Made by a program: the position numbers and the translations under genes
From: Rhodocyclaceae bacterium
GTDB lineage: Bacteria; Pseudomonadota; Gammaproteobacteria; Burkholderiales; Rhodocyclaceae
NCBI GenBank assembly: GCA_028713915.1
Contig: JAQTNK010000005.1
Coordinates: 10,913-74,912, forward strand
Reading direction: 5' to 3'
Length of the DNA stretch: 64,000 nucleotides
The notes under the pieces: model-generated
Seen by the model: only the letters and a program-made list of their open reading frames with translations
What the model was told of the DNA's origin: nothing
Database searches by the model: none
Shown: piece by piece, positions 9,426-19,260 of the stretch
Layout: every line of letters starts with the position of its first letter
How positions within the stretch are numbered: position 1 is the stretch's first letter

Positions 9426-10526
9426 ATGAGCATTAGCCCAATCCAGGAAATCGTCGCCGACATGCGCGCCGGCAAGATGGTCATCCTCGTCGACGAGGAA
9501 GACCGCGAAAACGAGGGCGACCTCGTGCTTGCCGCCGATCACGTCACGCCCGAAGCCATCAACTTCATGGTCACGCATGCGCGCGGCCTGGTCTGCCTGA
9601 CGCTGACCGAGGACCGCTGCCGCCAGCTCGGCCTGTGGCAAATGGCGCGCGACAACAAGAGCCAGCACAGCACGGCTTTCACGGTCTCCATCGAAGCCGC
9701 CGAAGGCGTCACCACCGGCATCTCCGCGCATGACCGCGCGCGCACCGTGCGCGTCGCCGTAGCGCCCAATGCCACGCCCGACGACGTCGTGCAGCCCGGC
9801 CACGTCTTTCCGATCATGGCGCGGCCCGGCGGCGTACTGATCCGCGCCGGCCATACCGAGGCCGGCTGCGATCTGTCCGAGATGGCAGGCTGTACCCCGG
9901 CGGCGGTGATCTGCGAAATCATGAACGACGACGGCTCGATGGCGCGTCTGCCGCAACTCCTGGAGTTCGCCGCCAAGCACCAGTTGAAGATCGGCGCCAT
10001 CAGCGACCTCATTCACTACCGCAGCGAAAACGAGAAGCTCGTCGAATGCGTCGCCGACAAGGAAATCTCCTGCGCCCACGGTCCCTTCCGTTTGCGCGCC
10101 TTTGCCGACAAGACCAGCGGCGACGTCCATTTGACGCTGACCTGCGGCGCCATCTCTGCCGCCGACGAGACCCTGGTGCGCGTGCATGAACCGATCTCGG
10201 TACTCGACTTTCTCGATTGCGGCAGCCGCCGCCACAGTTTCAGCATCGAGCAGGCCATGCGCACCATCGCCAAGGCCGGCCGCGGCGTCATCATTCTGAT
10301 GCATCGCGTCGAGTCGGGCGACGATCTCGTCGCCATGATCAACGGCGACGACCCGAACGCGCGCCCCGCCGCCAAGTGGGATCCGCGCATCTACGGCATC
10401 GGCGCGCAAATCCTGCGCGAACTCGGCGTCGGCAAGATGCGCCTGATGGCCAGCCCGCGCAAGATGCCGAGCATGGCAGGCTTCGGCCTCGAAGTCTGCG
10501 GTTATCTCTCCCCCGACGAAGCCTGA
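9426..10526 (+). CDS. ribBA: 3,4-dihydroxy-2-butanone 4-phosphate synthase with degenerate GTP cyclohydrolase II domain
   Basis: 366 residues. The N-terminal domain (about 1-205) is RibB, which turns ribulose 5-phosphate into the four-carbon riboflavin precursor: [22 protein letters not shown], and [14 protein letters not shown] carry its acidic and His catalytic residues. The C-terminal 150 residues align with GTP cyclohydrolase II but lack the zinc motif Cys-x10-Cys-x-Cys (here [13 protein letters not shown]) and the RQEGRGIGL signature. That half is therefore probably inactive, as in many betaproteobacterial RibBA proteins. ribH follows 10 bases later. Confidence 0.9.
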   Translation: MSISPIQEIVADMRAGKMVILVDEEDRENEGDLVLAADHVTPEAINFMVTHARGLVCLTLTEDRCRQLGLWQMARDNKSQHSTAFTVSIEAAEGVTTGISAHDRARTVRVAVAPNATPDDVVQPGHVFPIMARPGGVLIRAGHTEAGCDLSEMAGCTPAAVICEIMNDDGSMARLPQLLEFAAKHQLKIGAISDLIHYRSENEKLVECVADKEISCAHGPFRLRAFADKTSGDVHLTLTCGAISAADETLVRVHEPISVLDFLDCGSRRHSFSIEQAMRTIAKAGRGVIILMHRVESGDDLVAMINGDDPNARPAAKWDPRIYGIGAQILRELGVGKMRLMASPRKMPSMAGFGLEVCGYLSPDEA

Positions 10527-10536
10527 GGAATCCGCC

Positions 10537-11007
10537 ATGTCCTGTCGTGAAGATACCCGCGAAATCGAACCCAATCTGGAAGGCCGCGGCCTGCGCATCG
10601 GCGTCGTCATGAGCCGCTTCAACCAGGAGGTCGGCGAAGGACTGCTCTCGGGTTGCTGCGCGGAGCTTGCCCGTCTCGGCGTCGCTAGCGCCGACGTCAC
10701 GCTCGCCACCGTGCCCGGCGCGCTGGAACTGCCGCTGGCGCTGCTGACCATGGCGCAAAGCGGCAAGTTCGACGCGCTGGTGGCGCTCGGCGCCGTCATC
10801 CGCGGCGAGACCTACCATTTCGAAATCGTTTCGAACGAGTCGGCGCGCGGCATCAGCGAAGTTCAGATCGAGACCGGCATCCCGATCGCCAATGCCGTGC
10901 TGACTACCGAAAACGACGACCAGGCGCTGGTGCGCATGGTGCAAAAAGGCTCCGAAGCCGCCCAGGCCGCCGTCGAAATGGCGAACCTGCTGAAAGCAGT
11001 GAAGTGA
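10537..11007 (+). CDS. ribH: 6,7-dimethyl-8-ribityllumazine synthase
   Basis: A 156-residue lumazine synthase, which condenses the RibB product with the pyrimidine intermediate in an icosahedral or pentameric cage. Family motifs present: [13 protein letters not shown] for ribityl binding, [11 protein letters not shown], and [18 protein letters not shown] with the catalytic His in [16 protein letters not shown] is also conserved. The stop overlaps the nusB GTG (GTGA), the classical ribH-nusB pairing. Confidence 0.95.
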   Translation: MSCREDTREIEPNLEGRGLRIGVVMSRFNQEVGEGLLSGCCAELARLGVASADVTLATVPGALELPLALLTMAQSGKFDALVALGAVIRGETYHFEIVSNESARGISEVQIETGIPIANAVLTTENDDQALVRMVQKGSEAAQAAVEMANLLKAVK

Positions 11008-11471
11008 GCGGAAGCGTCCCGGCGGCGGGCCGCTCCAAGGGAGGCCGGCCCGCGAATCCGCGCCGGCGGGCGCGCGAATTCGTCATCCAGGGGCTCTACC
11101 AGCACCTCGTCGCCGGCCAGGACACTGCCGGCATCGAAGCCCAGGCGGCCGGCGTGCCGGGCTTCGAGAAGGGCGACACCGCGCTCTACCTGACCTTGCT
11201 GCACGGCACGCTGGCCGGCGAAGCCGAACTGCGCGAGCTGCTCGCCCCGCACATCGACCGCAAGTGGGAAGAGGTTTCGCCCATCGAGCGCAGCATCCTG
11301 CTGCTCGGCGCCTGCGAACTGAAGTCGCACCCGGAGACGCCTTACCGCGTCATCATCAACGAGGCCATCGAACTGGCGAAGACCTTCGGCGGCACCGACG
11401 GCCACAAGTTCGTCAATGGCGTCCTCGACAAGCTGGCGCCGGAACTGCGGCCCGACGAGGCGAGAAAGTAG
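11004..11471 (+). CDS. nusB: Transcription antitermination factor NusB
   Basis: A 155-residue NusB with a short basic leader ([17 protein letters not shown]) before the helical core. Recognisable pieces are [33 protein letters not shown] and [20 protein letters not shown]. NusB with NusE/S10 binds boxA RNA and supports rRNA antitermination. The start is GTG, overlapping the ribH stop by 4 bases. thiL follows after 81 bases. Confidence 0.95.
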   Translation: MSGSVPAAGRSKGGRPANPRRRAREFVIQGLYQHLVAGQDTAGIEAQAAGVPGFEKGDTALYLTLLHGTLAGEAELRELLAPHIDRKWEEVSPIERSILLLGACELKSHPETPYRVIINEAIELAKTFGGTDGHKFVNGVLDKLAPELRPDEARK

Positions 11472-11552
11472 TTCACCACCAAGGACGCGGCGGACGCCGC
11501 GCCGCGGGAAGTTCGCATTCCGCGGCGCTCCCGGCAACCACCGCGGCGAAAA

Positions 11553-12521
11553 ATGGCGTCCGAATTTGAGCTGATCGACCGCTACTTCAAGCGCCCGACG
11601 CGGCACACGGTGCTCGGCGTCGGCGACGACGCCGCCATCGTGCGGCCCACGCCGGGCATGGAACTGGTGATCTCCACCGACATGCTGGTGGCGGGCACGC
11701 ACTTCCTGCCGCAGACCGACGCCGCCGACCTCGGCTGGAAAACCCTGGCCGTGAATGTCTCGGACATGGCGGCGATGGGCGCCGCGCCGCGCTGGGCGCT
11801 GCTCGCGGCGGCGTTGCCGGCGGCCACCGAGTCCTGGATCGCCGCTTTTGCCGCCGGATTTTTCGCCTGTGCCGACGAGTTCGGCATCGACGTCATCGGC
11901 GGCGACACGACCAAGGGCCCGCGCAATTTCTGCGTCACCATTTTTGGCGAAGTGCCGGCCGGCCAGGCGCTGCGGCGCTCCGGCGCGCAGCCGGGCGACG
12001 AGGTGTGGATCTCGGGCCGGCCCGGTCTCGCCGCCCTCGGACTCGCCCACCTGCAAGGGCGTTGCGCGCTACCCGAAACAGCCGCCCCGGCGTGCCTTTC
12101 TGCGCTCCAGCGCCCGCAGCCGCGCGTCGCCCTCGGGCTCGCCTTGCGCGGCGTAGCCAGCGCCGCCATCGATGTCTCCGACGGCTTGCTCGCCGACCTC
12201 GGCCACATCCTGGCGGAATCCAAGGCGGCCGCCACGCTCCATTTCGAGCGTCTGCCCGGCGACGCGCTGGCGTTCGGCGTCGCTACGGCGCTCGCGCGGG
12301 ATTGCCTGCTCGCCGGCGGCGACGATTACGAGCTGGTGTTCACCGCCCCGCCAGCGCGCCACGCCGACATCGAGGCCATCTCCCGGGCGCTGCCGTTAGC
12401 CCTTACTTGCATCGGCAGCATCGACGGCGGCGCTCCCGCCACGCTGCGGTTGCTCGACGCCGGCCAGCCCATGGACCTCGAGCACCGCGGCTTCGACCAT
12501 TTTGGGTCGGGCCTGGCCTGA
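11553..12521 (+). CDS. thiL: Thiamine-monophosphate kinase
   Basis: A 322-residue ThiL (PurM-like ATP-dependent kinase) that makes thiamine diphosphate from the monophosphate. Conserved segments are GVGDDAAIVRP, ISTDMLVAGTHF, the metal-binding VNVSDMAAMGAAPRWALL, IGGDTTKGPRN, the late IDVSDGLLADLGHIL, and AGGDDYELVFTAP. The nusB-thiL-pgpA order is the common proteobacterial arrangement. There are 81 bases of GC-rich spacer before the start and no convincing ribosome site. Confidence 0.95.
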   Translation: MASEFELIDRYFKRPTRHTVLGVGDDAAIVRPTPGMELVISTDMLVAGTHFLPQTDAADLGWKTLAVNVSDMAAMGAAPRWALLAAALPAATESWIAAFAAGFFACADEFGIDVIGGDTTKGPRNFCVTIFGEVPAGQALRRSGAQPGDEVWISGRPGLAALGLAHLQGRCALPETAAPACLSALQRPQPRVALGLALRGVASAAIDVSDGLLADLGHILAESKAAATLHFERLPGDALAFGVATALARDCLLAGGDDYELVFTAPPARHADIEAISRALPLALTCIGSIDGGAPATLRLLDAGQPMDLEHRGFDHFGSGLA

Positions 12522-12552
12522 AGGTTGATCTGCACTGAAACCGGGTTTTGGG

Positions 12553-12558
12553 TAAGCT
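12553..12558 (+). promoter_or_regulatory. Candidate -10 box of pgpA
   Basis: TAAGCT ends 7 bases before the pgpA GTG, the same spacing as at cutA. A start of transcription at the usual distance would give a leaderless message. A TTGATC string lies 22 bases upstream, too far for a standard spacer. Confidence 0.35.
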
Positions 12559-12564
12559 CTCGCC

Positions 12565-13071
12565 GTGATCAAGAAAAGTACGCCGCCGCCGTTTTCCTTC
12601 CTCCTCGCCCACCCGGCGCACTTCGTCGCCTGCGGCTGCGGCAGCGGCCTGTCCCGCTTCGCGCCGGGCACCGCAGGCACCGTGTTCGCGTGGGCGACGT
12701 ATCCGCTGCTGCGGCTGGCTTACCCCGCCGATTTCAACTTCGCGCTGTTCGTCGCCTTCATGTTCGCCTTCGGCGTCTGGTGCTGCCACGTCACGGGCAG
12801 GCACCTGGGCGTCGTCGACCACGGCTCCATCGTCTGGGACGAGATCGTGCCGTTCTGGGCGACGCTGCTGGTGACGCCGAACCAGATCGTCTGGCAGCTC
12901 GCGGCGTTCCTGTGGTTTCGTTTTTATGACATCGTCAAGCCGCAGCCGGCGCGCTGGTTCGACACCACGGTCAAGAACGGCTTCGGCGTCATGATGGACG
13001 ACGTCGTCGCCGCCGGCTACACGGTGCTGACCCTGGCCTTGTTCAAGTCCGTGCTCGACCGCTTCTTCTGA
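12565..13071 (+). CDS. pgpA: Phosphatidylglycerophosphatase A
   Basis: A 168-residue inner-membrane PgpA, which dephosphorylates phosphatidylglycerol phosphate. The conserved GSGLSRFAPGTAGT near residue 28, the HGSIVWDEIVPFW motif (about 90-102) with its acidic residues, and YDIVKPQPARWFD in the loop before the last helix are all present. Three to four hydrophobic helices are seen. The start is GTG. It follows thiL after 43 bases and precedes pncC by 11. Confidence 0.93.
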   Translation: MIKKSTPPPFSFLLAHPAHFVACGCGSGLSRFAPGTAGTVFAWATYPLLRLAYPADFNFALFVAFMFAFGVWCCHVTGRHLGVVDHGSIVWDEIVPFWATLLVTPNQIVWQLAAFLWFRFYDIVKPQPARWFDTTVKNGFGVMMDDVVAAGYTVLTLALFKSVLDRFF

Positions 13072-13082
13072 ATCCAAGCGCC

Positions 13083-13568
13083 ATGGACGCCGAACTCGCC
13101 GCCCTTTCCGAGCGCTTAGGCAGCGCCTTGCGTGAGCGCTCGCTGACGCTGGCAACCGCGGAATCCTGCACCGGCGGATGGGTTGCCGAGATCGTCACGC
13201 AGACGGCCGGCAGTTCGGCATGGTTCGATCGCGGCTTCGTCACGTACTCGAACGCAGCCAAGATCGAGATGCTCGGCGTGCGCCCGGAAACCCTCGCCGC
13301 GCACGGCGCGGTGAGCGAAGAGACGGCGCGCGCCATGGCCAGCGGCGTACTGGAGAACGCGCCTGCCGCGCTGGCGCTGGCCATCACGGGAATCGCCGGG
13401 CCTGCCGGCGGATCGGCCGAAAAGCCCGTCGGCACGGTTTGCTTCGCCTGGTGCCGACGCGGCATGGCGCCACACTCCGAACGCCGGCTGTTCGCCGGAG
13501 ACCGCGAAACCGTGCGCCGCCAGGCGGCGATCCACGCCCTCACGGGCCTCCTGGCGCGCATCGGCTAA
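13083..13568 (+). CDS. pncC: Nicotinamide-nucleotide amidohydrolase PncC (CinA C-terminal domain)
   Basis: A 161-residue stand-alone CinA C-terminal domain, which deamidates NMN to nicotinate mononucleotide in pyridine nucleotide recycling. Diagnostic motifs are TLATAESCTGGWVAEIVT, the Tyr-containing GFVTYSNAAKIEMLGV, and AITGIAGPAGGSAEKPVGTV. It ends the ribE-to-pncC block. A GC-rich inverted repeat follows 15 bases after the stop. pncC next to recA is a conserved neighbourhood. Confidence 0.93.
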   Translation: MDAELAALSERLGSALRERSLTLATAESCTGGWVAEIVTQTAGSSAWFDRGFVTYSNAAKIEMLGVRPETLAAHGAVSEETARAMASGVLENAPAALALAITGIAGPAGGSAEKPVGTVCFAWCRRGMAPHSERRLFAGDRETVRRQAAIHALTGLLARIG

Positions 13569-13583
13569 GCCGCCCGCAAGGCC

Positions 13584-13612
13584 GTCGCGGGCACCCGCGG
13601 CGTGCCCGCGAC
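13584..13612. terminator. GC-rich hairpin after pncC, possible terminator
   Basis: A perfect 11-base inverted repeat (GTCGCGGGCAC / GTGCCCGCGAC) with a 7-base loop, 15 bases after the pncC stop. No T-run follows, so it is not a canonical intrinsic terminator, but it sits where transcription should end before the recA promoter. Confidence 0.45.
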
Positions 13613-13761
13613 CCGTGCAGGCCGGCTTCGGAGCGGCCGGCAAATCTGCTGCCGTGTGGCTCACCTGGTAAGCCAGTAGGGTGTGTATTGTTTCCCTGCG
13701 GTGCGGCGGCAATAAGCATGCCATCCGTGCCATAATCCAAACCGATTTCAGGAAGGAACCC

Positions 13762-14783
<1,022 letters not shown>

Positions 14784-14787
<4 letters not shown>

Positions 14788-15218
14788 ATGAACTGAGACA
14801 GCGAGCCATCCGGTTGCTGGCGCGGCGCGAACATACGCGCGCCGAGCTGGCCGGCAAACTCGCCGCCCTCGGTACCCAGGAAGAAATCGACGCCGTGCTT
14901 GCCGAACTGGCCCAAACAGGGCTGCTCTCCGACGCCCGCTATGCCGAAGCGTATCTGCGCACCAACGCCGCGCGCTTCGGCGGCGCGCGCCTGCGCCAGG
15001 CGCTGCGCCGCAAAGGCATCGCCGGCGAATTGATCGAAGCGCAGCTGGCCGAGAGCGACGCCCCGGACGAACTCGCCCGTGCCCGCGCCGTCTGGAGCAG
15101 GAAATTTTCCGCGCCGCCCGCGGATGCGAAGGAATGGGCACGGCAAGCGCGCTTCCTGCAAAGCCGCGGCTTCGCCAGCGACATCATTCGCAAGCTGCTC
15201 AAGGAACCATCGCCGTGA
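14784..15218 (+). CDS. recX: RecX regulator of RecA
   Basis: A 144-residue all-helical RecX built of three-helix repeats. [20 protein letters not shown] matches the family start, [24 protein letters not shown] its centre and [16 protein letters not shown] its end. RecX binds RecA filaments and limits their activity. The start is GTG, overlapping the recA stop by 4 bases (GTGA), so RecX output is tied to RecA translation. The same junction type links it to lptB. Confidence 0.92.
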
Positions 15219-15937
15219 CGACGCTTTCCGTCAGCAACCTGCGCAAGCAGTACAAAGGCCGCGTCGTCGTCAAGGACGTCTCCTTCGAGGTCGCCAGCGG
15301 CGAAGTCATCGGCCTCCTGGGCCCCAACGGCGCCGGCAAGACCACCTGCTTCTACATGATCGTCGGCCTCGTCGCCGCGGACGGCGGCGGCATCCACGTC
15401 GACGACACGGTCATCACCCACCTGCCGATCCACCGTCGCGCCAGGCTCGGGCTTTCCTACCTGCCGCAGGAAAACTCGGTGTTCCGCAAGCTTTCGGCCG
15501 GCGACAACATCCGCGCCGTGCTCGAACTGCAGGACCTCGACGACGACGCCATCGAAACGCGCCTGGAGGAACTGCTGGAGGAACTGCACATCACCCACCT
15601 GCGCGACAACTCCGCCGCCTCGCTATCGGGCGGCGAACGGCGGCGCGTCGAGATCGCCCGCGCCCTGGCGACGAACCCGCGCTTCATCCTGCTCGACGAA
15701 CCTTTCGCCGGCGTCGACCCGATCGCCGTCATCGACATCCAGAAGATCATCCGCTTCCTCAAGGAACGCGGCATCGGCATCCTCATCACCGACCACAACG
15801 TGCGCGAAACCTTGGGGATTTGCGACCGGGCGACGATCATCAATGCCGGCGAAGTGCTGGCCGCTGGACATCCTGATGAAATCGTCCAGAATGAAAATGT
15901 GCGCAAGGTGTATTTGGGCGAGCACTTCCGGATGTAG
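15215..15937 (+). CDS. lptB: LptB, ATPase of the lipopolysaccharide exporter
   Basis: 240 residues, full-length LptB, which powers LptFG to move LPS from the inner membrane to the Lpt bridge. Motifs: Walker [10 protein letters not shown], the Q-loop in [15 protein letters not shown], signature [15 protein letters not shown], Walker [17 protein letters not shown] and the switch His in [11 protein letters not shown]. The start is GTG, overlapping recX by 4 bases. The lptC and lptA genes that normally precede lptB are absent here; rpoN follows as usual. Confidence 0.96.
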   Translation: MTTLSVSNLRKQYKGRVVVKDVSFEVASGEVIGLLGPNGAGKTTCFYMIVGLVAADGGGIHVDDTVITHLPIHRRARLGLSYLPQENSVFRKLSAGDNIRAVLELQDLDDDAIETRLEELLEELHITHLRDNSAASLSGGERRRVEIARALATNPRFILLDEPFAGVDPIAVIDIQKIIRFLKERGIGILITDHNVRETLGICDRATIINAGEVLAAGHPDEIVQNENVRKVYLGEHFRM

Positions 15938-15958
15938 CGTGCCGCCCGACTTGGCCCC

Positions 15959-17407
15959 ATGAGACAGACACTTCAACTAAGGCTCTCACAGCATCTCGCG
16001 CTGACGCCGCAATTGCAGCAGTCCATTCGGCTGCTGCAGCTCTCGACGCTCGAACTCAACCAGGAAATCGAACAGGCGCTGCAGGAGAATCCGCTGCTGG
16101 AACGGATCGAGCCGGGCGATGCCATGAGCATGACGGCGTTCACGCCGGGGGCCGACGCGCTGGCGACGCCGCAGACGGTGAGCGAGCCGGACAACCGCTT
16201 CGACGAACGGCCCACCGGCGACGAACTGACCTGGGGCAGCGAGATGCCCGGCGGCCACGGGCCGCGCGATCCCAACGACGACAGCGAAGCCGACAGCGGC
16301 GAATTCCAGGCCGCGGCGACCAGCCTGCGCGACCACCTGAATGCCCAGCTGGCGATGACGCAGCTCGGCGCGCACGAGCGGGCGCTGGTGGGCTTCCTGA
16401 TCGAAGCGCTCGACGAGGACGGCTACCTCGCGCAAGATCTCGAAGAACTCGCCGACGTGCTGCCGGACGGCGGCGGCGAAGACCGCGAGGAGCTGCTCGA
16501 GGAACTCGCGATCGCCCTCAAGCACCTGCAGAACCTCGACCCGGCCGGCATCGGCGCGCGCAGCCCCGCCGAATGCCTCGAACTTCAGCTGGCCAACGTG
16601 CCGGCCTCGGCGACGCGCGACTTGGCCCGCGCCATCGTCAAGAACCATCTCGAGCATCTCGCCAACCGCGATTTCGCCAAGATCAAGAAAGCGCTCGGCT
16701 GCGAAGACGAAGCCTTGCGCAACGCCCACGCGCTGATCCGCACACTCAATCCGCGTCCCGGCGCGCAATATTCGCCGCTCGACACGCGCTATATCATTCC
16801 CGATGCCGTCGTCCGCAAGTACCGCGGCGCCTGGGTCACCAGCCTCAACCCCGACGCGATGCCGAAGCTGCGCATCAATCGGCTCTACGCCAACCTGCTG
16901 CAAAAGAGCCGCAGCAACGGCGGCGCCAACCTCTCGGGGCAACTGCAGGAAGCCAAGTGGCTGATCAAGAACGTGCAGCAGCGCTTCGACACCATCCTGC
17001 GCGTATCGCAGGCCATCGTCGACCGCCAGCGCGCCTTCTTTGACCACGGCGAAGTCGCCATGCGGCCGCTGACGCTGCGCGAAATCGCCGAGACGGTCGA
17101 ACTCCACGAATCGACGATCTCGCGCGTGACGACGCAGAAATATCTTGCCAGTCCGCGCGGCATCTACGAACTGAAGTATTTTTTCGGCAGCCACGTCGCC
17201 ACCGACACGGGCGGCGCTGCCTCTTCCACCGCGATCCGGGCGCTGATCAAGCAACTGGTGAGCGCCGAGGATGGCCACAAGCCGCTCTCGGACGCCAAAC
17301 TCGCGGAGATCCTCGGCGAACAGGGTATCGTAGTGGCGAGGCGCACCGTCGCCAAGTACCGCGAATCCCTGAACATTCCGCCGGTTAACCTGAGAAAGAC
17401 GCTCTAA
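15959..17407 (+). CDS. rpoN: RNA polymerase sigma-54 factor
   Basis: 482 residues. Region I is the Gln/Leu-rich activator-response segment (LALTPQLQQSIRLLQLSTLE), followed by an acidic region II, the core-binding domain, the HTH around ESTISRVTTQKYL, and the RpoN box ARRTVAKYRE near the C-terminus that reads the -24 element. Sigma-54 drives nitrogen and other activator-dependent genes. A matching promoter is visible in this window at 62690-62705, before the porin-glnK unit. The lptB-rpoN-hpf-ptsN order is conserved. Confidence 0.97.
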   Translation: MRQTLQLRLSQHLALTPQLQQSIRLLQLSTLELNQEIEQALQENPLLERIEPGDAMSMTAFTPGADALATPQTVSEPDNRFDERPTGDELTWGSEMPGGHGPRDPNDDSEADSGEFQAAATSLRDHLNAQLAMTQLGAHERALVGFLIEALDEDGYLAQDLEELADVLPDGGGEDREELLEELAIALKHLQNLDPAGIGARSPAECLELQLANVPASATRDLARAIVKNHLEHLANRDFAKIKKALGCEDEALRNAHALIRTLNPRPGAQYSPLDTRYIIPDAVVRKYRGAWVTSLNPDAMPKLRINRLYANLLQKSRSNGGANLSGQLQEAKWLIKNVQQRFDTILRVSQAIVDRQRAFFDHGEVAMRPLTLREIAETVELHESTISRVTTQKYLASPRGIYELKYFFGSHVATDTGGAASSTAIRALIKQLVSAEDGHKPLSDAKLAEILGEQGIVVARRTVAKYRESLNIPPVNLRKTL

Positions 17408-17416
17408 GGAGACATC

Positions 17417-17731
17417 ATGAACCTGAACATCACCGGACATCACGTTGAAGTCACGCCCGCCTTGAATGACTACGTCACCGGAAAGCTCGACCGCGTGATC
17501 CGGCACTTCGACCATGTCACCAGTGTTCACGTGATCCTGTCCGTGGCCAAGCTCAAGCAGAAGGCCGAAGTCACCTTGCATGTCAGGGGCAAGGACATCT
17601 ATGCCGAAGCCGACGACGCGGACTTGTACGCCGCCATCGACGCCGTCGCCGACAAGCTCGACCGCCAGGTCGTCAAGCACAAGGAAAAAAACAACAACCA
17701 TCTGCACGAGAAGCTTCCCGCCGCCGAATAG
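17417..17731 (+). CDS. hpf: Ribosome hibernation promoting factor (short form)
   Basis: A 104-residue HPF/YfiA-family protein (MNLNITGHHVEVTPAL, RVIRHFDHVTSVHVIL, ADLYAAIDAVADKLDRQV). The length marks it as the short form, which with RMF packs idle ribosomes into 100S dimers. An AAGGAGA ribosome site precedes the ATG, and the gene starts 9 bases after rpoN in the conserved rpoN-hpf-ptsN order. Confidence 0.95.
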   Translation: MNLNITGHHVEVTPALNDYVTGKLDRVIRHFDHVTSVHVILSVAKLKQKAEVTLHVRGKDIYAEADDADLYAAIDAVADKLDRQVVKHKEKNNNHLHEKLPAAE

Positions 17732-17813
17732 CGGTTTCGCGCACCGGCGGGCGGGGGTTATACTCCGCCCCCAATCCGGGAGGAACCCGCCCCCGGTGCC
17801 GGGAAATCCGAGG

Positions 17814-18275
17814 ATGAACCAGATCGCCAAACTTCTGCCGCCCGAAAATGTCGTCGTCGATCTCGACGCCAGCAGCAAGAAGCGCGTTTTCGAGCAGGCG
17901 GGTCTCCTTTTCGAGAACAACCAGGGCATCGGCCGCAGCCAGGTCTATGACGCCCTCTTCGCGCGCGAAAAGCTCGGTTCGACAGGCCTGGGCCAGGGCA
18001 TCGCCATCCCGCACGGCCGCATCAAAGGGCTCAAGGAAGCCAAGGGCGCCTTCCTGCGCCTGGCGGCGCCCGTCCAGTTCGACGCCCCCGACGGCAAGCC
18101 GGTAGGCCTGCTGTTCGTGCTCCTGGTGCCGGAAGCGGCCACCGAACACCATTTGCAACTGCTCTCGGAACTTGCGCAGATGTTTTCCGACCGCGCCTTC
18201 CGCGAACAATTGGCGGCGTCCCCCGACGCCGCCGCCATCCGCGCACTTTTCCAGCAGTGGCAGTCCGCCAACTGA
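17814..18275 (+). CDS. ptsN: PtsN, nitrogen phosphotransferase EIIA(Ntr)
   Basis: A 153-residue EIIA domain of the fructose/mannitol family. The phosphorylated His lies in [12 protein letters not shown] (about residue 66), and [20 protein letters not shown] is the second conserved block. PtsN ends the PTS(Ntr) phosphorelay and affects potassium, nitrogen and stress control. The start at 17814 follows AATCCGAGG and lies 82 bases after hpf. The 3' end overlaps hprK by 19 bases. Confidence 0.94.
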   Translation: MNQIAKLLPPENVVVDLDASSKKRVFEQAGLLFENNQGIGRSQVYDALFAREKLGSTGLGQGIAIPHGRIKGLKEAKGAFLRLAAPVQFDAPDGKPVGLLFVLLVPEAATEHHLQLLSELAQMFSDRAFREQLAASPDAAAIRALFQQWQSAN

Positions 18276-19207
18276 TCATCGCCCAGCTGTTCGAGCGCAA
18301 CCGCAGCCGGTTGCAGCTCTCCTGGGTCTGCGGCACCTTGAACCGCATCATCGAAGTCACGCGCGACGACGTCTCGCCGGCCGACCTCGTCGGCCACCTC
18401 AACCTGATCCACCCCGACCGCCTGCAAGTGCTCGGCTCGCCGGAAATCGCCTGGGCCACCGAACACCCGGGCGAAAAGATGAATCACCATGTCGGCGAGA
18501 TCGTCGCCGCCCATCCGCCGGCGCTGATCGTCGCCGACGGCTGCGAAGCCATCGAGCTCATCCGCAGCGCCTGCGAGGCCACCGACACGCCGCTGTTCAC
18601 TACGCCGCAGTCGGCGGCGACGGTCATCGACGCCTTGCGCCTCTACGTCTCCCGCTATCTGGCCGAAACCATCACGCTGCACGGCGTGTTCATGGACGTG
18701 CTCGGCATGGGCGTGCTGATCACCGGCGACTCCGGCGTGGGGAAAAGCGAACTCGGCCTCGAGCTGATCTCGCGCGGCCACGGCCTCGTCGCCGACGATG
18801 TCGTCGAGGTCTCGCGCGTCAGCCCCGACGCGCTCGAAGGCCGCTGCCCCGAGTTGCTCAAGGATTTCCTCGAAGTGCGGGGCCTGGGCCTTCTGAACAT
18901 CCGCACGGTCTTTGGCGAAACCGCCTGCCGGCGCAAGATGAAGCTCAAGCTCATCGTGCACCTGCAGCGCCCGCATCCCGGGGTGCCCGAACTGGCGCGG
19001 CTGCCGCTCGACGCCCACACCGAAACCATCCTCGGCGTGCCGATCCGCAAGGTCGTGCTGCCGGTCGCCGCCGGCCGCAACCTCGCCGTGCTGCTGGAAG
19101 CCGCCGTGCGGGCGACCATCCTCTACCTGCGCGGCATCGACAGCATGCAGGAGTTCCTCGACCGCCAGCAGGTCGCGCTCGAAAGCGGCGACGACGGCAG
19201 CAGTTGA
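18257..19207 (+). CDS. hprK: HPr kinase/phosphorylase
   Basis: A 316-residue bifunctional kinase/phosphorylase of HPr Ser-46. The C-terminal catalytic domain shows Walker [16 protein letters not shown] (about residue 157) and the family signature [19 protein letters not shown]. The N-terminal domain (1-130) is the usual HprK_N fold. In betaproteobacteria HprK sits with ptsN and is thought to tie the PTS(Ntr) state to metabolism. The GTG start lies within ptsN. A 22-base palindromic hairpin follows the stop, so rapZ, often next, is not in this transcript. Confidence 0.94.
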   Translation: MAVRQLIIAQLFERNRSRLQLSWVCGTLNRIIEVTRDDVSPADLVGHLNLIHPDRLQVLGSPEIAWATEHPGEKMNHHVGEIVAAHPPALIVADGCEAIELIRSACEATDTPLFTTPQSAATVIDALRLYVSRYLAETITLHGVFMDVLGMGVLITGDSGVGKSELGLELISRGHGLVADDVVEVSRVSPDALEGRCPELLKDFLEVRGLGLLNIRTVFGETACRRKMKLKLIVHLQRPHPGVPELARLPLDAHTETILGVPIRKVVLPVAAGRNLAVLLEAAVRATILYLRGIDSMQEFLDRQQVALESGDDGSS

Positions 19208-19215
19208 ACGAAATT

Positions 19216-19237
19216 AAGCCGGCCCGCGGGCCGGCTT
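19216..19237. terminator. Palindromic terminator between hprK and the convergent aminotransferase gene
   Basis: A perfect 22-base palindrome (AAGCCGGCCCG and its complement) 8 bases after the hprK stop, ending in CTTTCG. It lies between two converging genes and could stop transcription from both sides; the T-run is short. Confidence 0.7.
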
Positions 19238-19260
19238 TCGATGTTCCCTGCAAGCGTATT

